Source of the DNA: Jimgerdemannia flammicorona | Lineage: Eukaryota; Mucoromycota; Endogonomycetes; Endogonales; Endogonaceae | Length of the DNA: 12,981 nt | Reading direction: 5' to 3' | NCBI GenBank assembly: GCA_003990745.1 | Contig: RBNI01005143.1 | Coordinates: forward strand, 1 to 12,981 | In this document: positions 1 to 8,315 of the stretch, in pieces | Layout: each line of letters opens with the position of its first letter | Numbering within the stretch: position 1 is the first letter of the stretch | Translations under genes and position numbers: made by a program | The notes under the pieces: model-generated | The model's database searches: none | Seen by the model: the letters and a program-made list of their open reading frames with translations, nothing else | What the model was told of the DNA's origin: nothing

Positions 1-14
1 CCCCCCATCCCCTC

Positions 15-775
15 TCAATGAAAGACTACTTTATCAAATACCATCTCCACCCACCCACCAGTAAAGAAAAAACCCTCATCAAAGTACCTCATGGTGGGTA
101 GGGTCTGGTTCTCCCAGTCAAGGTGAGTAAAGAACTTACACATGAGGCGGGAGGAGACCCCCAATACCCCACTACTCAAGCCTGTAGGCCTCGATCATGT
201 TGCCATATCAGCTTCTAGTTCTAGTTGAGTGTAGCCAAGATACCTGAAATGGATAGCCTCGGGCCCCCTGACCCCCCCCAATGACTAGGGCCCAACCCAC
301 TGAATTACCAAAAGAAGCCAAGAGTGATACCTACCACCTAACTGCTCAGCACTAATCAAAAGGCCCCACCAAAGCAGTACCTGTCTCAGCCCTGATGACT
401 GCCTCCAGCCTGGCACTCTACTGGTTCACTGTAATCACCCTTCCTCCTATCTGTGACAGCCATCTCCCCTCCCATCCTGACATCACTTGAAAAATAGTTA
501 CCTATACCAGAACCATGCTCACCAGAAAGCTCACTAAAGCCAGAAGACCCCACTATAGGTACCAAGAACCTATAGATAACCTATACTGAGCACTTGACAC
601 CCAAGGTCGGCCGACTCTCTATGTAGCCCGAGACACACCAAGACAGCATCTTGTTGGTGATGGCAAAAGGAAGAAGGCACTGCACCAAAATGGATATACT
701 CCAGATATAGCTAAAGGTACCAGAAACTGCAAAAAAGTGGAGAAGACACTGATCTGATACCAATAAAGAGGCAAC
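15..775 (-). pseudogene. Unidentified decayed reading frame on the minus strand
   Basis: I do not recognise this. Reading the minus strand, one frame is open from about 775 down to a TGA at 386-388, with a single TAG at 581-583. A second frame is open from 425 down to a TGA at 15-17, broken only by TAG (285-287) and TGA (195-197). The two overlap at 386-425, as expected if one longer coding sequence lost its frame there. The first piece encodes hydrophobic stretches and the second is rich in aromatic residues and glycine; I could place no known motif. The minus strand here is G-rich, like the sense strand of the LINEs on the other strand. It may be a relic of another retroelement or chance openness in skewed sequence. 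CpG is scarce, fitting old repeat DNA. Confidence 0.25.
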
Positions 776-884
776 TCATCACCATTGCCCTCCTCTCACT
801 ATGCCCATATAGGCACAGCAAACCAACCCGAGGTAGAGGGGGTAGCAATAGGGGAAAGGGGACTTGGAAGATCGCCTACCAAAC

Positions 885-1139
885 CTTGTAATCAGTAAAG
901 TAGCAGAGAAAGGAGCAAACTGAGTGGTCTCTTTTATCTTATAGTTTGAAATTATAGTGTCATTTCTTAATAGTCAGAGAATGATTTATCTAATTGATTA
1001 TAGGGTTCTCCTATTTTAACCATAGAGTCCCAAGGATGATCTCATTGTCAGAAAGCAGTATGATTTAGAGAGTAATATATACTCAGTAGTCACAAATTCT
1101 GAAGAGTAGATTGCAGACTTCCTTACTGATGATATGTGA
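885..1139 (+). pseudogene. Ty1/copia-like polyprotein relic, C-terminal RNase H end
   Basis: One frame, broken by several stops, resembles the end of a copia-type Pol. It starts with an ISKVAEKGAN-stop stretch comparable to the usual AxSKAAKEAxW segment, the stop replacing Trp (TGA). NSQRMIYL at 969-992 corresponds to the DNQxAIYL motif of copia RNase H. EE-stop-IADFLT at 1101-1127 corresponds to the terminal EQIADxLTK motif, the stop being TAG where CAG (Gln) is expected. Spacing from the position of the conserved Lys in the RTKHID motif to this Gln is 29 residues, as I expect for the family. The spacing from the Trp to DNQ is short, so a small deletion is possible. No LTR, integrase or RT was found upstream. 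The old LINE begins about 260 bp downstream and may have landed in or beside this older element. Confidence 0.5.
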
Positions 1140-1398
1140 GATTCTGTTAGCTATAGTAACTACTTGAGTTGTTGTACCAGAGAGATCAGGACTTTAAGTC
1201 TGTTGGCTGTTTTCTCATTGATGAAATTGCCTGAGGCCCTGCTGTCTATCATGATTTTGACAGGAGCCCAATTAACAAAAGCTTATAGAGTAAGTAGTTT
1301 GTCTGATCCAATAGTAGTGATTTTGATTATTAGAGGCTTTCTTCTATTGGCTCTTCATTGGACCAGTTCATTGATATAAGAGAAGTAATTATTAATTA
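1140..1398 (+). other. AT-rich flank upstream of the old LINE, no recognised gene
   Basis: The sequence between the copia-like relic and the 5' end of the old LINE is AT-rich. The frame of the relic stays open for about 71 codons (1164-1379, then TAA), encoding a leucine- and isoleucine-rich peptide that I cannot identify. It could be the 3' non-coding or LTR part of the copia-like element. The last bases before 1399 form an A/T tract that should be part of the target-site duplication of the old LINE; its partner would lie beyond the right end of the window. Confidence 0.35.
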
Positions 1399-1579
1399 CA
1401 TCTTTCTCTGGTACCATTTGGGTTACACAACCTTTGGAAAGTACTTACAATATCATTTTTGGAGAAAAGAGACTAGCAACATAGTGACTAATAGGCAATC
1501 TGAGATATATACTGAGTAGAGTGGCCTGAGCATATTCAACTGGCAGCATGTGGGGAGAGGTCCTAGCCTGGGGGAAAAT
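1399..1579 (+). other. 5' UTR of the old LINE
   Basis: This leader runs from the 5' edge to the ATG at 1580 and aligns with the 195-bp leader of the young element, best in its first 30 bases and again near the GCATGTGGGG tract at 1547-1556. An internal promoter would be expected here from LINE biology, but I can point to no specific element. The upstream ATG at 1548 opens a short frame that ends at the TGA overlapping the ORF1 ATG. Confidence 0.55.
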
Positions 1580-3505
1580 ATGAGGGGGCTGCTGGTGGGA
1601 GGACATGGAAGGGAAGAAAGTAGTGGTAGAGGACAGGGATCTGAAAGAGCAAGCTTTGTAGAGATAGTAAAGGAGAGACAGTAGGCATCTGGGCTAGAGA
1701 TATGGCTAAGGAAAGGCAAGAAGATAGAGAAGGCAGCAGTATATAGAGGAGTAGCTCTTGGTGATAGAGATGGTAGAGCTGGGGGTATAATAGCTGAAGT
1801 GAATATGATAGCTAATGTTGATGGGACTGCCAATCTGGAAAAAAATCCAGATGTGGCTGCTGATGGTGGAGCTGAGTGGTTGGGGCTTGGAAGGTAGGAG
1901 AATTTGGCAGATGGTGTGATGGACTTAACAGTGGCCCCATTACTCAAGAAGTCAATCTCAGAGTTTGCAGTTATGCTGTGCTTCTGGGGCCTAGCAGTGA
2001 TGGTGAAAGTGGTACTGGGACTTATCACTAAGCAGGTGGCTGAAGCAGCATCAGTAAAGTTTCTGAAGAGATTGGAGGGAGTGGAGGTGGGCTTTGAGAA
2101 GGCTGGGCCTTTGGAAGAGGTGCTGAAGGCTGGATTGACTGTTGGGGAGATATGTATTCCAATGGCACATTGTCTGGGATAGGATCCCAGGGTGGTACAA
2201 CTGCTGGTGAAAGGAGTGCCCATAGTGACAGCAGTAGAGATGAGAAGGAGAGTCAAGGAGGTCATGGCTGAGTATGGAGAGGTGGTGGATATCAGATTCA
2301 GAGTCTAGGAAGGGATCTTATTCAGAACTGGGAATGTGAATGTGAGGATTTGGCTAGCAGAAAAGAAAGCTACTGGGAAGACAAGGAACTGGCCTTTGGT
2401 GATAGTCTGGAGAGCAATCTTATGCAAGGTGATGAGGGTGAAGGAGAGTGAGAAGGAGGAAGAGGACTTATTAGAAGCACTGGAAGAGCTGAGTGGTGCT
2501 ATTGAGCAGTGGGCAGAGGCTTGGAAGGCTTTTGTGGAGTTGACACATTTGGAGGTAGTGGATGGGAAGCAGATTCAAGTGGACAAGAGGTAATAGAAAT
2601 GAGTACAGGGATATAAGAGGCAGAAGGAGCTGCTGGCTAGGATAGAGAGTAGACTACAGAAGGATATAGGTAGAATTGAGGAAATGGGGGGTGTCAAAGT
2701 GAGTGTCTGGACCAGTAAGGGTGGAGGAATTGCAGGGAAGGGGACTGGAGAGGATAGGGAGGCAACTGACAATGACTCATATGCTGATGGTACATTTGAG
2801 GTCTGGGAGGAGGCCTGGGAGGACTCACTTACTTCTACCTCACATATTAGGTAAGGTCTGGCTTACTGAAGCAGAGTGGTAGAGGATGTATCAATGCAGG
2901 GGGCCCAGTGAGGGCAATTTGGAGTTCCAGAGGTGGTGAAAGGGAGACAAGTAGTGGTGGTTGGAGAGGAGGAACTGGTGGATATCCTGGAGGTGTGGAA
3001 TGAGTCTGCAAGTATAGGGGCTGATACCACAATGCTGAATGGAGAGAGACCAGTGACTTCTAGAGGGAAGGAGGTGGGAAACCTACTTTAGATGTGTAGG
3101 ATGATGAATAACTTGGCAGCTGAAGAGTTGGAGGAGGTGGACCTTAGAGTAATGAGTGATGAGTATTGAACATAGATCCTATAGGAAGATGGAGTAGTGA
3201 TGGTATTGAAGGTGGAAATCCTTGCAGTATATCTAGAGAAGGAAAGGTATGAGGTAGATAAGGAGTGGGAGGCAGAGCTGGCAGGTGTTGCTGGTGAGAG
3301 GGTTGACTACTGCTGGACCAAGCATCATGAGTTGTAGCTCTGGCAGGAGGCCTGTCTAGAGTACTGGGAGGAGTTTGAGGAAAAGACAGATGGAGAGATG
3401 AATGAGCTATTGGCTGGATTGGAGGCTAAGAGGACTGAAGAGAAGGAGGTATCTGCAGAACATAATCTGGACATGGCATAGGAAGAGATGAATATGGAGC
3501 AGTAG
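1580..3505 (+). pseudogene. ORF1 of the old LINE (decayed)
   Basis: From ATG 1580 to TAG 3503-3505 the distance is 641 codons with frame preserved overall, although more than a dozen internal stops occur (for example TAG 1682, 1895, 2180, 2306; TAA 2591). Several stops replace Trp or Gln of the young ORF1: TGG to TAG at 2180 and 2306, CAG to TAG at 1682. The order of segments matches the young protein: glycine/arginine-rich N terminus, a conserved NLEKNPDV block, the LADGV and LLKKS segments, an RRM-like region around 2183-2380, a KESEKEEEDLLEAL acidic helix at about 2430-2480, a variable linker, and an AAEELEEVDLRV segment near the C-terminal part. It is about 50 codons longer than the young ORF1, the surplus lying in the linker (about 2650-3110). 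No zinc knuckle is visible. Confidence 0.8.
1834..1851. repeat. Perfect inverted repeat TCTGGA-A6-TCCAGA (old copy)
   Basis: Two 6-base arms flank a loop of six A. It lies inside ORF1 and encodes part of the NLEKNPDV block. The young copy has the same sequence at 5224-5241, and identity extends over 25 nt (1831-1855) although flanking sequence differs a great deal. Confidence 0.7.
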
Positions 3506-3537
3506 AGGATAGACTTGATAATATACTATATTTCCTT
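3506..3537 (+). other. ORF1-ORF2 spacer of the old LINE
   Basis: A 32-nt AT-rich spacer lies between the ORF1 TAG and the ORF2 ATG. The equivalent spacer of the young element is 34 nt. The AT-rich character stands out in an otherwise G-rich transcript and may matter for translation of ORF2 after ORF1; that role is inference. Confidence 0.6.
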
Positions 3538-4783
3538 ATGAATAGTATAACCAATATTTTTTCTTTAAATATAAATGGGCTGTGGGGTTCGTCTCAACAT
3601 AGGAATGTTTTTACTTGGCTAAAGAGATTGGAGGCCAATCTCTTTCTCTTGCAGGATGTTAGGTGTGAGGATGATTTGGATAGGCTGGAATGGATGAAGG
3701 AATGGGGAGATGAGGCAGTTTGGAAGGACAAGGTTGGGATTCTGGTCTGGAGAGACAGAGGGGAGATATATGATATGAGGAGCTGGGGGGATAGATTGGT
3801 CTGGAGAGAGTGGATATGTACAGGTTGGGAGCTGGTTATGGTGGACTTCTGTTACTGCTCTACTATATGGAGTGAGTGTGTAGATTGGGTGAAGGATCTT
3901 CAGGAGAGTGGGGTCCTTACAGAGACCAGGGTGAATATGCTTGGTGGAGACTTTAATATAGTCTAGGATGTGCTGGTGAATAGAACTGATGGAGGATGGA
4001 GAGCTGAGGGTAGGAGTGGAGGGCTGGTGGTATGGGAGAAAGTGGAAAGGCTAAGTGCTCTAGTTGATGCTGGCAGGGAGTGTTGGGGGGATAAGAGGGT
4101 ATACACACATTGGACAAGGGGCCTGGGGACAAGGATAGACTGGATTTTGACAGCAAGCTTCTGGGGCTTGGATGTTTGGAAGTTACTGAAGGTGGAGTGG
4201 TGTCTATAGTCAGATCATTGGGGGCTGTTAGGACAGGGACATTTTGGGGAGAGTGGGAATGGACCTGGACATTGGTGCCTCAATTCCTCTTTATTAGATG
4301 ATAGGGTACAGTGAGATAAGTGGGCTAGAGACATTCAACTGAGGGTGAAGGGCTGGAGACAGAAAGGTACCCCAGTTGGCATCCAGTGGATGAGGATGAA
4401 AGAGATGACCAGGGTCTCCTGGAGTGAGGCTGGCAAGGAGACTGGGAAACAGAGGAGGTGCTGGGTGAGATGGGCTTCTGTTAGACTGGCTAGACTCTTA
4501 GAAGATTGAGCAGGACTAGTGACATTGGAGGGGAGAGAGGATTGGAGATTAATGCAGACAAAAATGGAGGTTGGAGAATTACAACAGGTGTTGCAGAAAG
4601 AGGAAGAGGCAAGGGTGCAGAGCTTGGTGGCACAGCTTCATTGGTAGAGTTTGGAGGAAGAGAAAAGGCCCTCAAAGTATCTCACAAGAGCCCTTTAGGC
4701 AAGAAGGGTGAAGAAATAGTGGGAGGAAGTACTAGACTCTAAGGGTATACTGGTATATAGTATATAAGACATTCTTGGATTGT
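3538..4783 (+). pseudogene. ORF2 of the old LINE, N-terminal part: endonuclease and linker (decayed, interrupted)
   Basis: ATG 3538 opens an APE-type endonuclease domain: LNINGL near the N terminus, FLLQDV (Asp where the catalytic Glu is usual), GKVGIL-like DKVGILV, LGGDFNIV near 3950, RTDGG, THWTRGLGTRIDW near 4110-4145, and SDHW at 4210-4221. Premature stops include TAG 3964 and TAG 4207 (both at positions that are TGG in the young copy) and TGA 4312 (also TGA in the young copy). The frame stays the same all the way to 4783, where the young LINE splits codon 416. Downstream of the endonuclease the region corresponds to the linker before the RT, without a motif I can name. The gene resumes at 10559. 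Confidence 0.85.
4766..4783. repeat. Left target-site duplication of the young LINE (18 bp)
   Basis: AAGACATTCTTGGATTGT is repeated without mismatch at 10541-10558. It sits immediately before the 5' end of the young element and belongs to ORF2 of the old one. The first two A could instead come from the poly(A) on the right side, giving a minimum of 16 bp. Confidence 0.95.
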
Positions 4784-4978
4784 CACCTTTCACCTGTACC
4801 ATTCGGGTGATACAAGACTCTGACAACACTTTCAGCAACATCTTCAAGTATCGGTGCTCTCAAGATGGCAAGCAATATGTATTCTGGTGAGCATACTGGG
4901 CAGGGGGGCCCCAGTGCCTTTGACTAGCAACATGTGGGGGGGGGTTGGGGTGCTGGTCTTGGCATACCAAGCACTTTG
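4784..4978 (+). other. 5' UTR of the young LINE
   Basis: The 195-nt leader precedes the ATG chosen for ORF1. Its first 30 bases align with those of the old copy, so both appear to start at the transcription start and are not 5'-truncated. An upstream ATG at 4932 opens a 15-codon frame ending in a TGA that overlaps the ORF1 ATG. A run of nine G lies at 4936-4944, close to more G runs (4947-4950, 4991-4994, 4999-5003), so the region could form a G-quadruplex in the RNA. Confidence 0.65.
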
Positions 4979-6751
4979 ATGAGAGGACGTGGGGCTGGAG
5001 GGGGTGGCAGAGGCGGTGCAAGGCCACAGAGGGGAGGGAGGATGACCTTTGCAGATAAGGTCAGGATGGAGAAGCAGGCGATGGGACTGGATGGCTGGCT
5101 GGAGCTGGGGAAGGCAGCTGCGTCCTCGAGCGGCAAGGAGGCCTCTCTACTGGAGAGACAGCGTAGGGGGGCTGGAGGAGTAGTGGCTGAGGCTGTGACT
5201 GTTGATAGTGGTGTGACAGGCAATCTGGAAAAAAATCCAGATGTGATGGCTGATGGGAGACCTGGACAGGGGAGTGGCATGGGATCTGGGGACCTGGCTG
5301 ATGGTGTGACAGGCCTTGTGGCGGTCCCGTTACTCAAGAAGTCCCGATCGGAATTTGCTATCATGCTGTGCTTCCATGGCTTAGCAGTGACAGCAAAGAT
5401 GGTGCTGGGGCTGTTGGTGAGCAAGGTGAAGGGTGTGGCCTCGGTTAAGTTTTTGAAGAAGCTGGAGGCGGTCAAGGTGGGGTTTGAAGAGGAGAATTTA
5501 TTACTGGAAGCAGTGGAGAAGGGTGTGGTGGTTGGAGGGATTTCAGTGCCAATAGCAAGGTGTATACGCTGGGATCCTCGAGTGGTTCATCTGGTAATTG
5601 CAGACTTGCCAACGGTAAAGAAGGAGGAGGTGAGAAGACTGGTCATGGATGTGGTGAAGGAGTATGGCAAAGTGGTCGATATTGGGTTTAGGGTATGGGA
5701 GGAGACTGAGCTCAGAACAGGCGATGTGGACGTCTGGTTGAGGTTGTTTGAGATGGAAAATACTGGGAAGGCTAGGGACTGACCAGTGGCATTGAAGTGG
5801 GGCCCGGTGGAGTGTAAGGTTTCGAGGGTGAAGGGGTCAGAGGAAGAGGAGGAGGACCTACTGGAGGTACTTGAGGACTTAGTTGGGGCTGTGGAGAGGT
5901 GGCAAAGGGCTTGGATGGCATATGAGGCTAGGACAGTAGTGGAAGTGATTGAGGGCAAGAAGGTGCAGATGGACAAGGTGCTTTGGGAGAGGGCGAAGGG
6001 GAGACAGCTGCAGAAGGATCTGTTGGCCAGTTTGGATGGGGGACACTGAGCAGGGGCTACAGAGGAGGGCACTGGAGCAAGTGCTAGCATCTGGGCAGAG
6101 GGGGTGCAGCAAGGGGAGAAGACGAAGAAGAGTAGGGGACAGGGGCCGGAGGAGGCTGGAGTGGACACGGCAATGGCAGAAGATGTCCCAATCCAGTATG
6201 GGGTGCCTGAGATGGGAGAGGGAGAGTTGGAGGATGTGTCTGAGGATGGGTGGGATGAGTCTGTACGAACTGAGGAGAGGAAGGAAGGAGATGCAGATTT
6301 GGAGCAGGCAGCAGAGGTAGTTGGAGGGGAGAAGTGGCTATTGAGGGCGCTGCGTAATGTGGCAGCCGAGGAGCTGGGCAAGATCGACTTCAGGGTGATC
6401 AGTGAGGAATTCTGGGGGTGAGTGCTGCAAGGGGAGGAGGTTGTGAGGAAGTTGAGAGATGAGATGATGGCAGCTCTTCTGGAGGCGGAGGAATATGAGG
6501 TCACTGAGGCAAGGGAGGCAATGCTCTTGGGTATCGCTAATGAAAGGGCAGCCTATCTGTGGGGGCCTTGGAAGGGACTGGAGAAGTGGCAGGTAGTGTG
6601 TGAGGAGCATCGGGCATCGATGGAGATGGTGGATGGTGAGGACTGTGCTGAACTATTGGCAGCTCTGGATGAACAGCAGAATGTGGAAGATGAGATTGTG
6701 GCAGATCGGAACCTGGATCTGGCTGGAGAGGAAGTGAGCATAGAATTGTAG
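4979..6751 (+). pseudogene. ORF1 of the young LINE: RRM-like RNA-binding protein with three premature TGA codons
   Basis: I start at ATG 4979 because the old copy has an ATG at the same place (1580); the in-frame GTG at 4934 is only an open-frame extension. The frame runs 590 codons to TAG 6749-6751, broken by TGA at 5780, 6047 and 6419. The first and third lie where the old copy has TGG and TAG, so Trp was probably the ancestral residue. Segments: Gly/Arg-rich N terminus (residues 1-20, RNA-binding type); MTFADKV; NLEKNPDV near residue 85; conserved LLKKSRSEFAIMLCF; an RRM-like fold at about residues 199-260 (VVHLVIADLP strand, KKEEVRRLV helix, YGKVVDIGF strand); then a strongly acidic helical stretch (GSEEEEEDLLEVLEDL, about residue 283 on); a variable linker; and another helical acidic C terminus. 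Role by family: binds element RNA. No CCHC knuckle is seen. RRM assignment is by pattern only. Confidence 0.85.
5224..5241. repeat. Perfect inverted repeat TCTGGA-A6-TCCAGA (young copy)
   Basis: The same hairpin-capable sequence occurs as in the old copy (1834-1851), inside ORF1. It is part of a 25-nt block (5221-5245) identical between the two elements. Confidence 0.7.
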
Positions 6752-6785
6752 ATGTGGAGATATCAACTTTATCAAATATTTCGCT
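6752..6785 (+). other. ORF1-ORF2 spacer of the young LINE
   Basis: A 34-nt spacer lies between the ORF1 TAG and the ORF2 ATG, AT-rich just before the ATG (ACTTTATCAAATATTT). ORF2 is in the +1 frame relative to ORF1. The length and AT-rich character are shared with the old copy. Confidence 0.65.
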
Positions 6786-7565
6786 ATGAATAGTACAACC
6801 AACATTTTTTCTTTGAACGTCAATGGGCTTAGAGGGACTGGGAGGCGACGTATGATTTTTGGGTGGCTGAAGAAACTGGAGGTGGATCTCTTTTTACTTC
6901 AAGATATATGGTGTGAGGGGGAGGAAGATGGACTGGAATGGACAAGAGAGTGGGGTGGGGAGGCAGTTTGGCAGGGTAAAGTAGGAATCCTGGTTAGAAA
7001 GGGAAAAGGGAACATTGCAGACACTGGACATTGGGGTAGTAGATTAGTGTGGGGGACGTGGAGGAGGCCTGGATGGAACTCTATTGTGGTGGGATCTTGT
7101 TACTGCCCAGCTGAGAGAGGGACCCGAGTGGCGTGGATTGGAGATTTGCAGAATTCTGGGCTCTTGGTTGAGGCTGGGGTGGATTGTCTGGGGGGAGACT
7201 TTAATATGGTATGGGAGAGTAGACTGGATCGAACTGATGGGGGATGGGATATGGCGGGTAGGAGTGGGGGATTGGAGGATTGGGAAGAGGTGGAAAGACT
7301 CAGCTCACTGGTAGATACTATGCGATGACAGGATGGGGACCGGCATCTATATACTCATTGGGTGGGAGGACTTGGAACTAGAATTGATTGGATTCTGACT
7401 GTGGAGTGTTGGGGCAATACAGTTTGGGAGAAGATGGAGGTCAAGTGGTGCCCTTGGTCAGACCACTGGGGTGTTTGGGGTGGGGGAAGGTTTGGAGAGA
7501 GCGGAGAGGGACCAGGACATTGGCAGCTAAATGCTTCGCTGCTGGATGAGACGGACTGGTGAAAT
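6786..7565 (+). other. APE-type endonuclease domain of young ORF2
   Basis: Visible landmarks of the exonuclease III/AP endonuclease-like fold are: LNVNGL with Asn11; FLLQDIW with Asp40 (codon 6903) where the family usually has the metal-binding Glu; GKVGILV; a CYCP motif matching the usual YxP strand; GGDFN with Asp138 and Asn140 (7197-7205); GTRIDW with Asp201 (7386); and SDHW with His227 (7464). All catalytic positions except the Glu are therefore kept, and the Glu-to-Asp change is also present in the old copy. TGA codons at 7326 and 7560 interrupt the domain or its end. In target-primed reverse transcription this domain makes the first nick. Confidence 0.85.
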
Positions 7566-8315
7566 AAGTGGGTGGTAGAGATACGAACCAAGGTTACTGA
7601 CTGGAGGCAAGTAGGGATGGGGATTGGAGATAGGTGGCGTAGACTGAAATCCGAGACTCAATGGTACTGGGGGGAGGTGGGGAGGGAGAGGGGTGTGCAG
7701 CAGAGGAGACGAGTCCATTGGGCATCTAGGAGACTGGAAAGGCTACTTCTGAATTGGGCTGGATTATTGGAGGAGGAGGTGGTATTGGATTGGAAGGCTA
7801 AGTGGGCTAAGCTAGAAGTGGTGGAACTGCAGGATTTGTTGAGAAAGGAGGAGGCAGTGCAGGCTCAGGCTATGGTAGCCAGGCTATGGTGGCAGAGTTT
7901 GGAAGAAGGAGAAAGGCCCACAAGATTTTTGACCTGTCTCCTCCAGGCTAGGGGAGCGAGGCACTGGTGGGAAGAAGTTCTTAATGATGAGGGTGAGATG
8001 GTATTAGGTGTGCAGGGGATCCTTGGATAGTTGAGCACTCGCTGGAGTAATCTCTGGAGTGAAGAGAAAGGAGGGGAGGTGGAGCAGGACATTGAGCGGC
8101 ATCTGGAAGAGTGGCACCCAAATCCTGCAGCAGGGTTGGAGGAGCTTGGTTGACTGGTTTTGGGAGAGGAGATCCTTCGAGTTCTGGCATCAACAACCCT
8201 GGGAACTGTGCTGGGGGAGGATGGTTTACCTTGGGACTTTTGGAAACATATGGCGTCTGTCAAGGAGGCTCTGGAGGAGATGTCGCTGATGTGTGATGCA
8301 GTCATCAGTACTGGG

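Larger units (their letters stand above)
1399..4783 (+). mobile_element. Old L1-like LINE, 5' portion (interrupted by the young LINE)
   Basis: This holds the 5' UTR, ORF1 and the first third of ORF2 of a LINE related to the one at 4784-10540. Its 5' edge is set by alignment with the first bases of the young copy: both share a tract reading approximately CTGGTACCATTYGGGT. The piece stops abruptly at 4783, at the end of an 18-bp target-site duplication, and resumes at 10559 in the same ORF2 frame. The element is heavily decayed, with many in-frame TAG, TGA and TAA codons and practically no CpG (one seen, near 3588). Protein-level similarity to the young copy is roughly 60% by eye over the RT core, so the two are probably different subfamilies. 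Together the two parts give about 5.8 kb, a full-length element. Confidence 0.9.

Noticed and set aside
30..41. CTTTATCAAATA also present at the ORF1-ORF2 spacer (near 6766)
   Set aside because: A short AT-rich match with no extension on either side; best explained by chance.
512..540. Minus-strand TTCTGGTGAGCAT similar to 4881-4893 in the young 5' UTR
   Set aside because: A 13-base match without flanking similarity; not enough to call a repeat.
581..763. Gypsy integrase-like motif in the minus-strand frame beginning VSDQ
   Set aside because: SDQ and a TN pair recall integrase motifs, but the catalytic residues and spacing do not follow.
4934..4978. GTG at 4934 as start of ORF1
   Set aside because: A eukaryotic element would use ATG; ATG 4979 has a matching ATG (1580) in the old copy.
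5228..5236. Programmed -1 frameshift at GAA AAA AAT in ORF1
   Set aside because: The -1 frame ends within six codons in both copies and no longer product would result.
5224..5241. 2A-like ribosome-skipping peptide in NLEKNPDV
   Set aside because: The essential NPG/P end is absent in both copies (NPDV).
5587..6504. Long minus-strand frame rich in Ser and Pro
   Set aside because: It is the mirror of ORF1 in G-rich sequence; similar serine/proline-rich mirrors occur under ORF2 and carry no recognisable domain.
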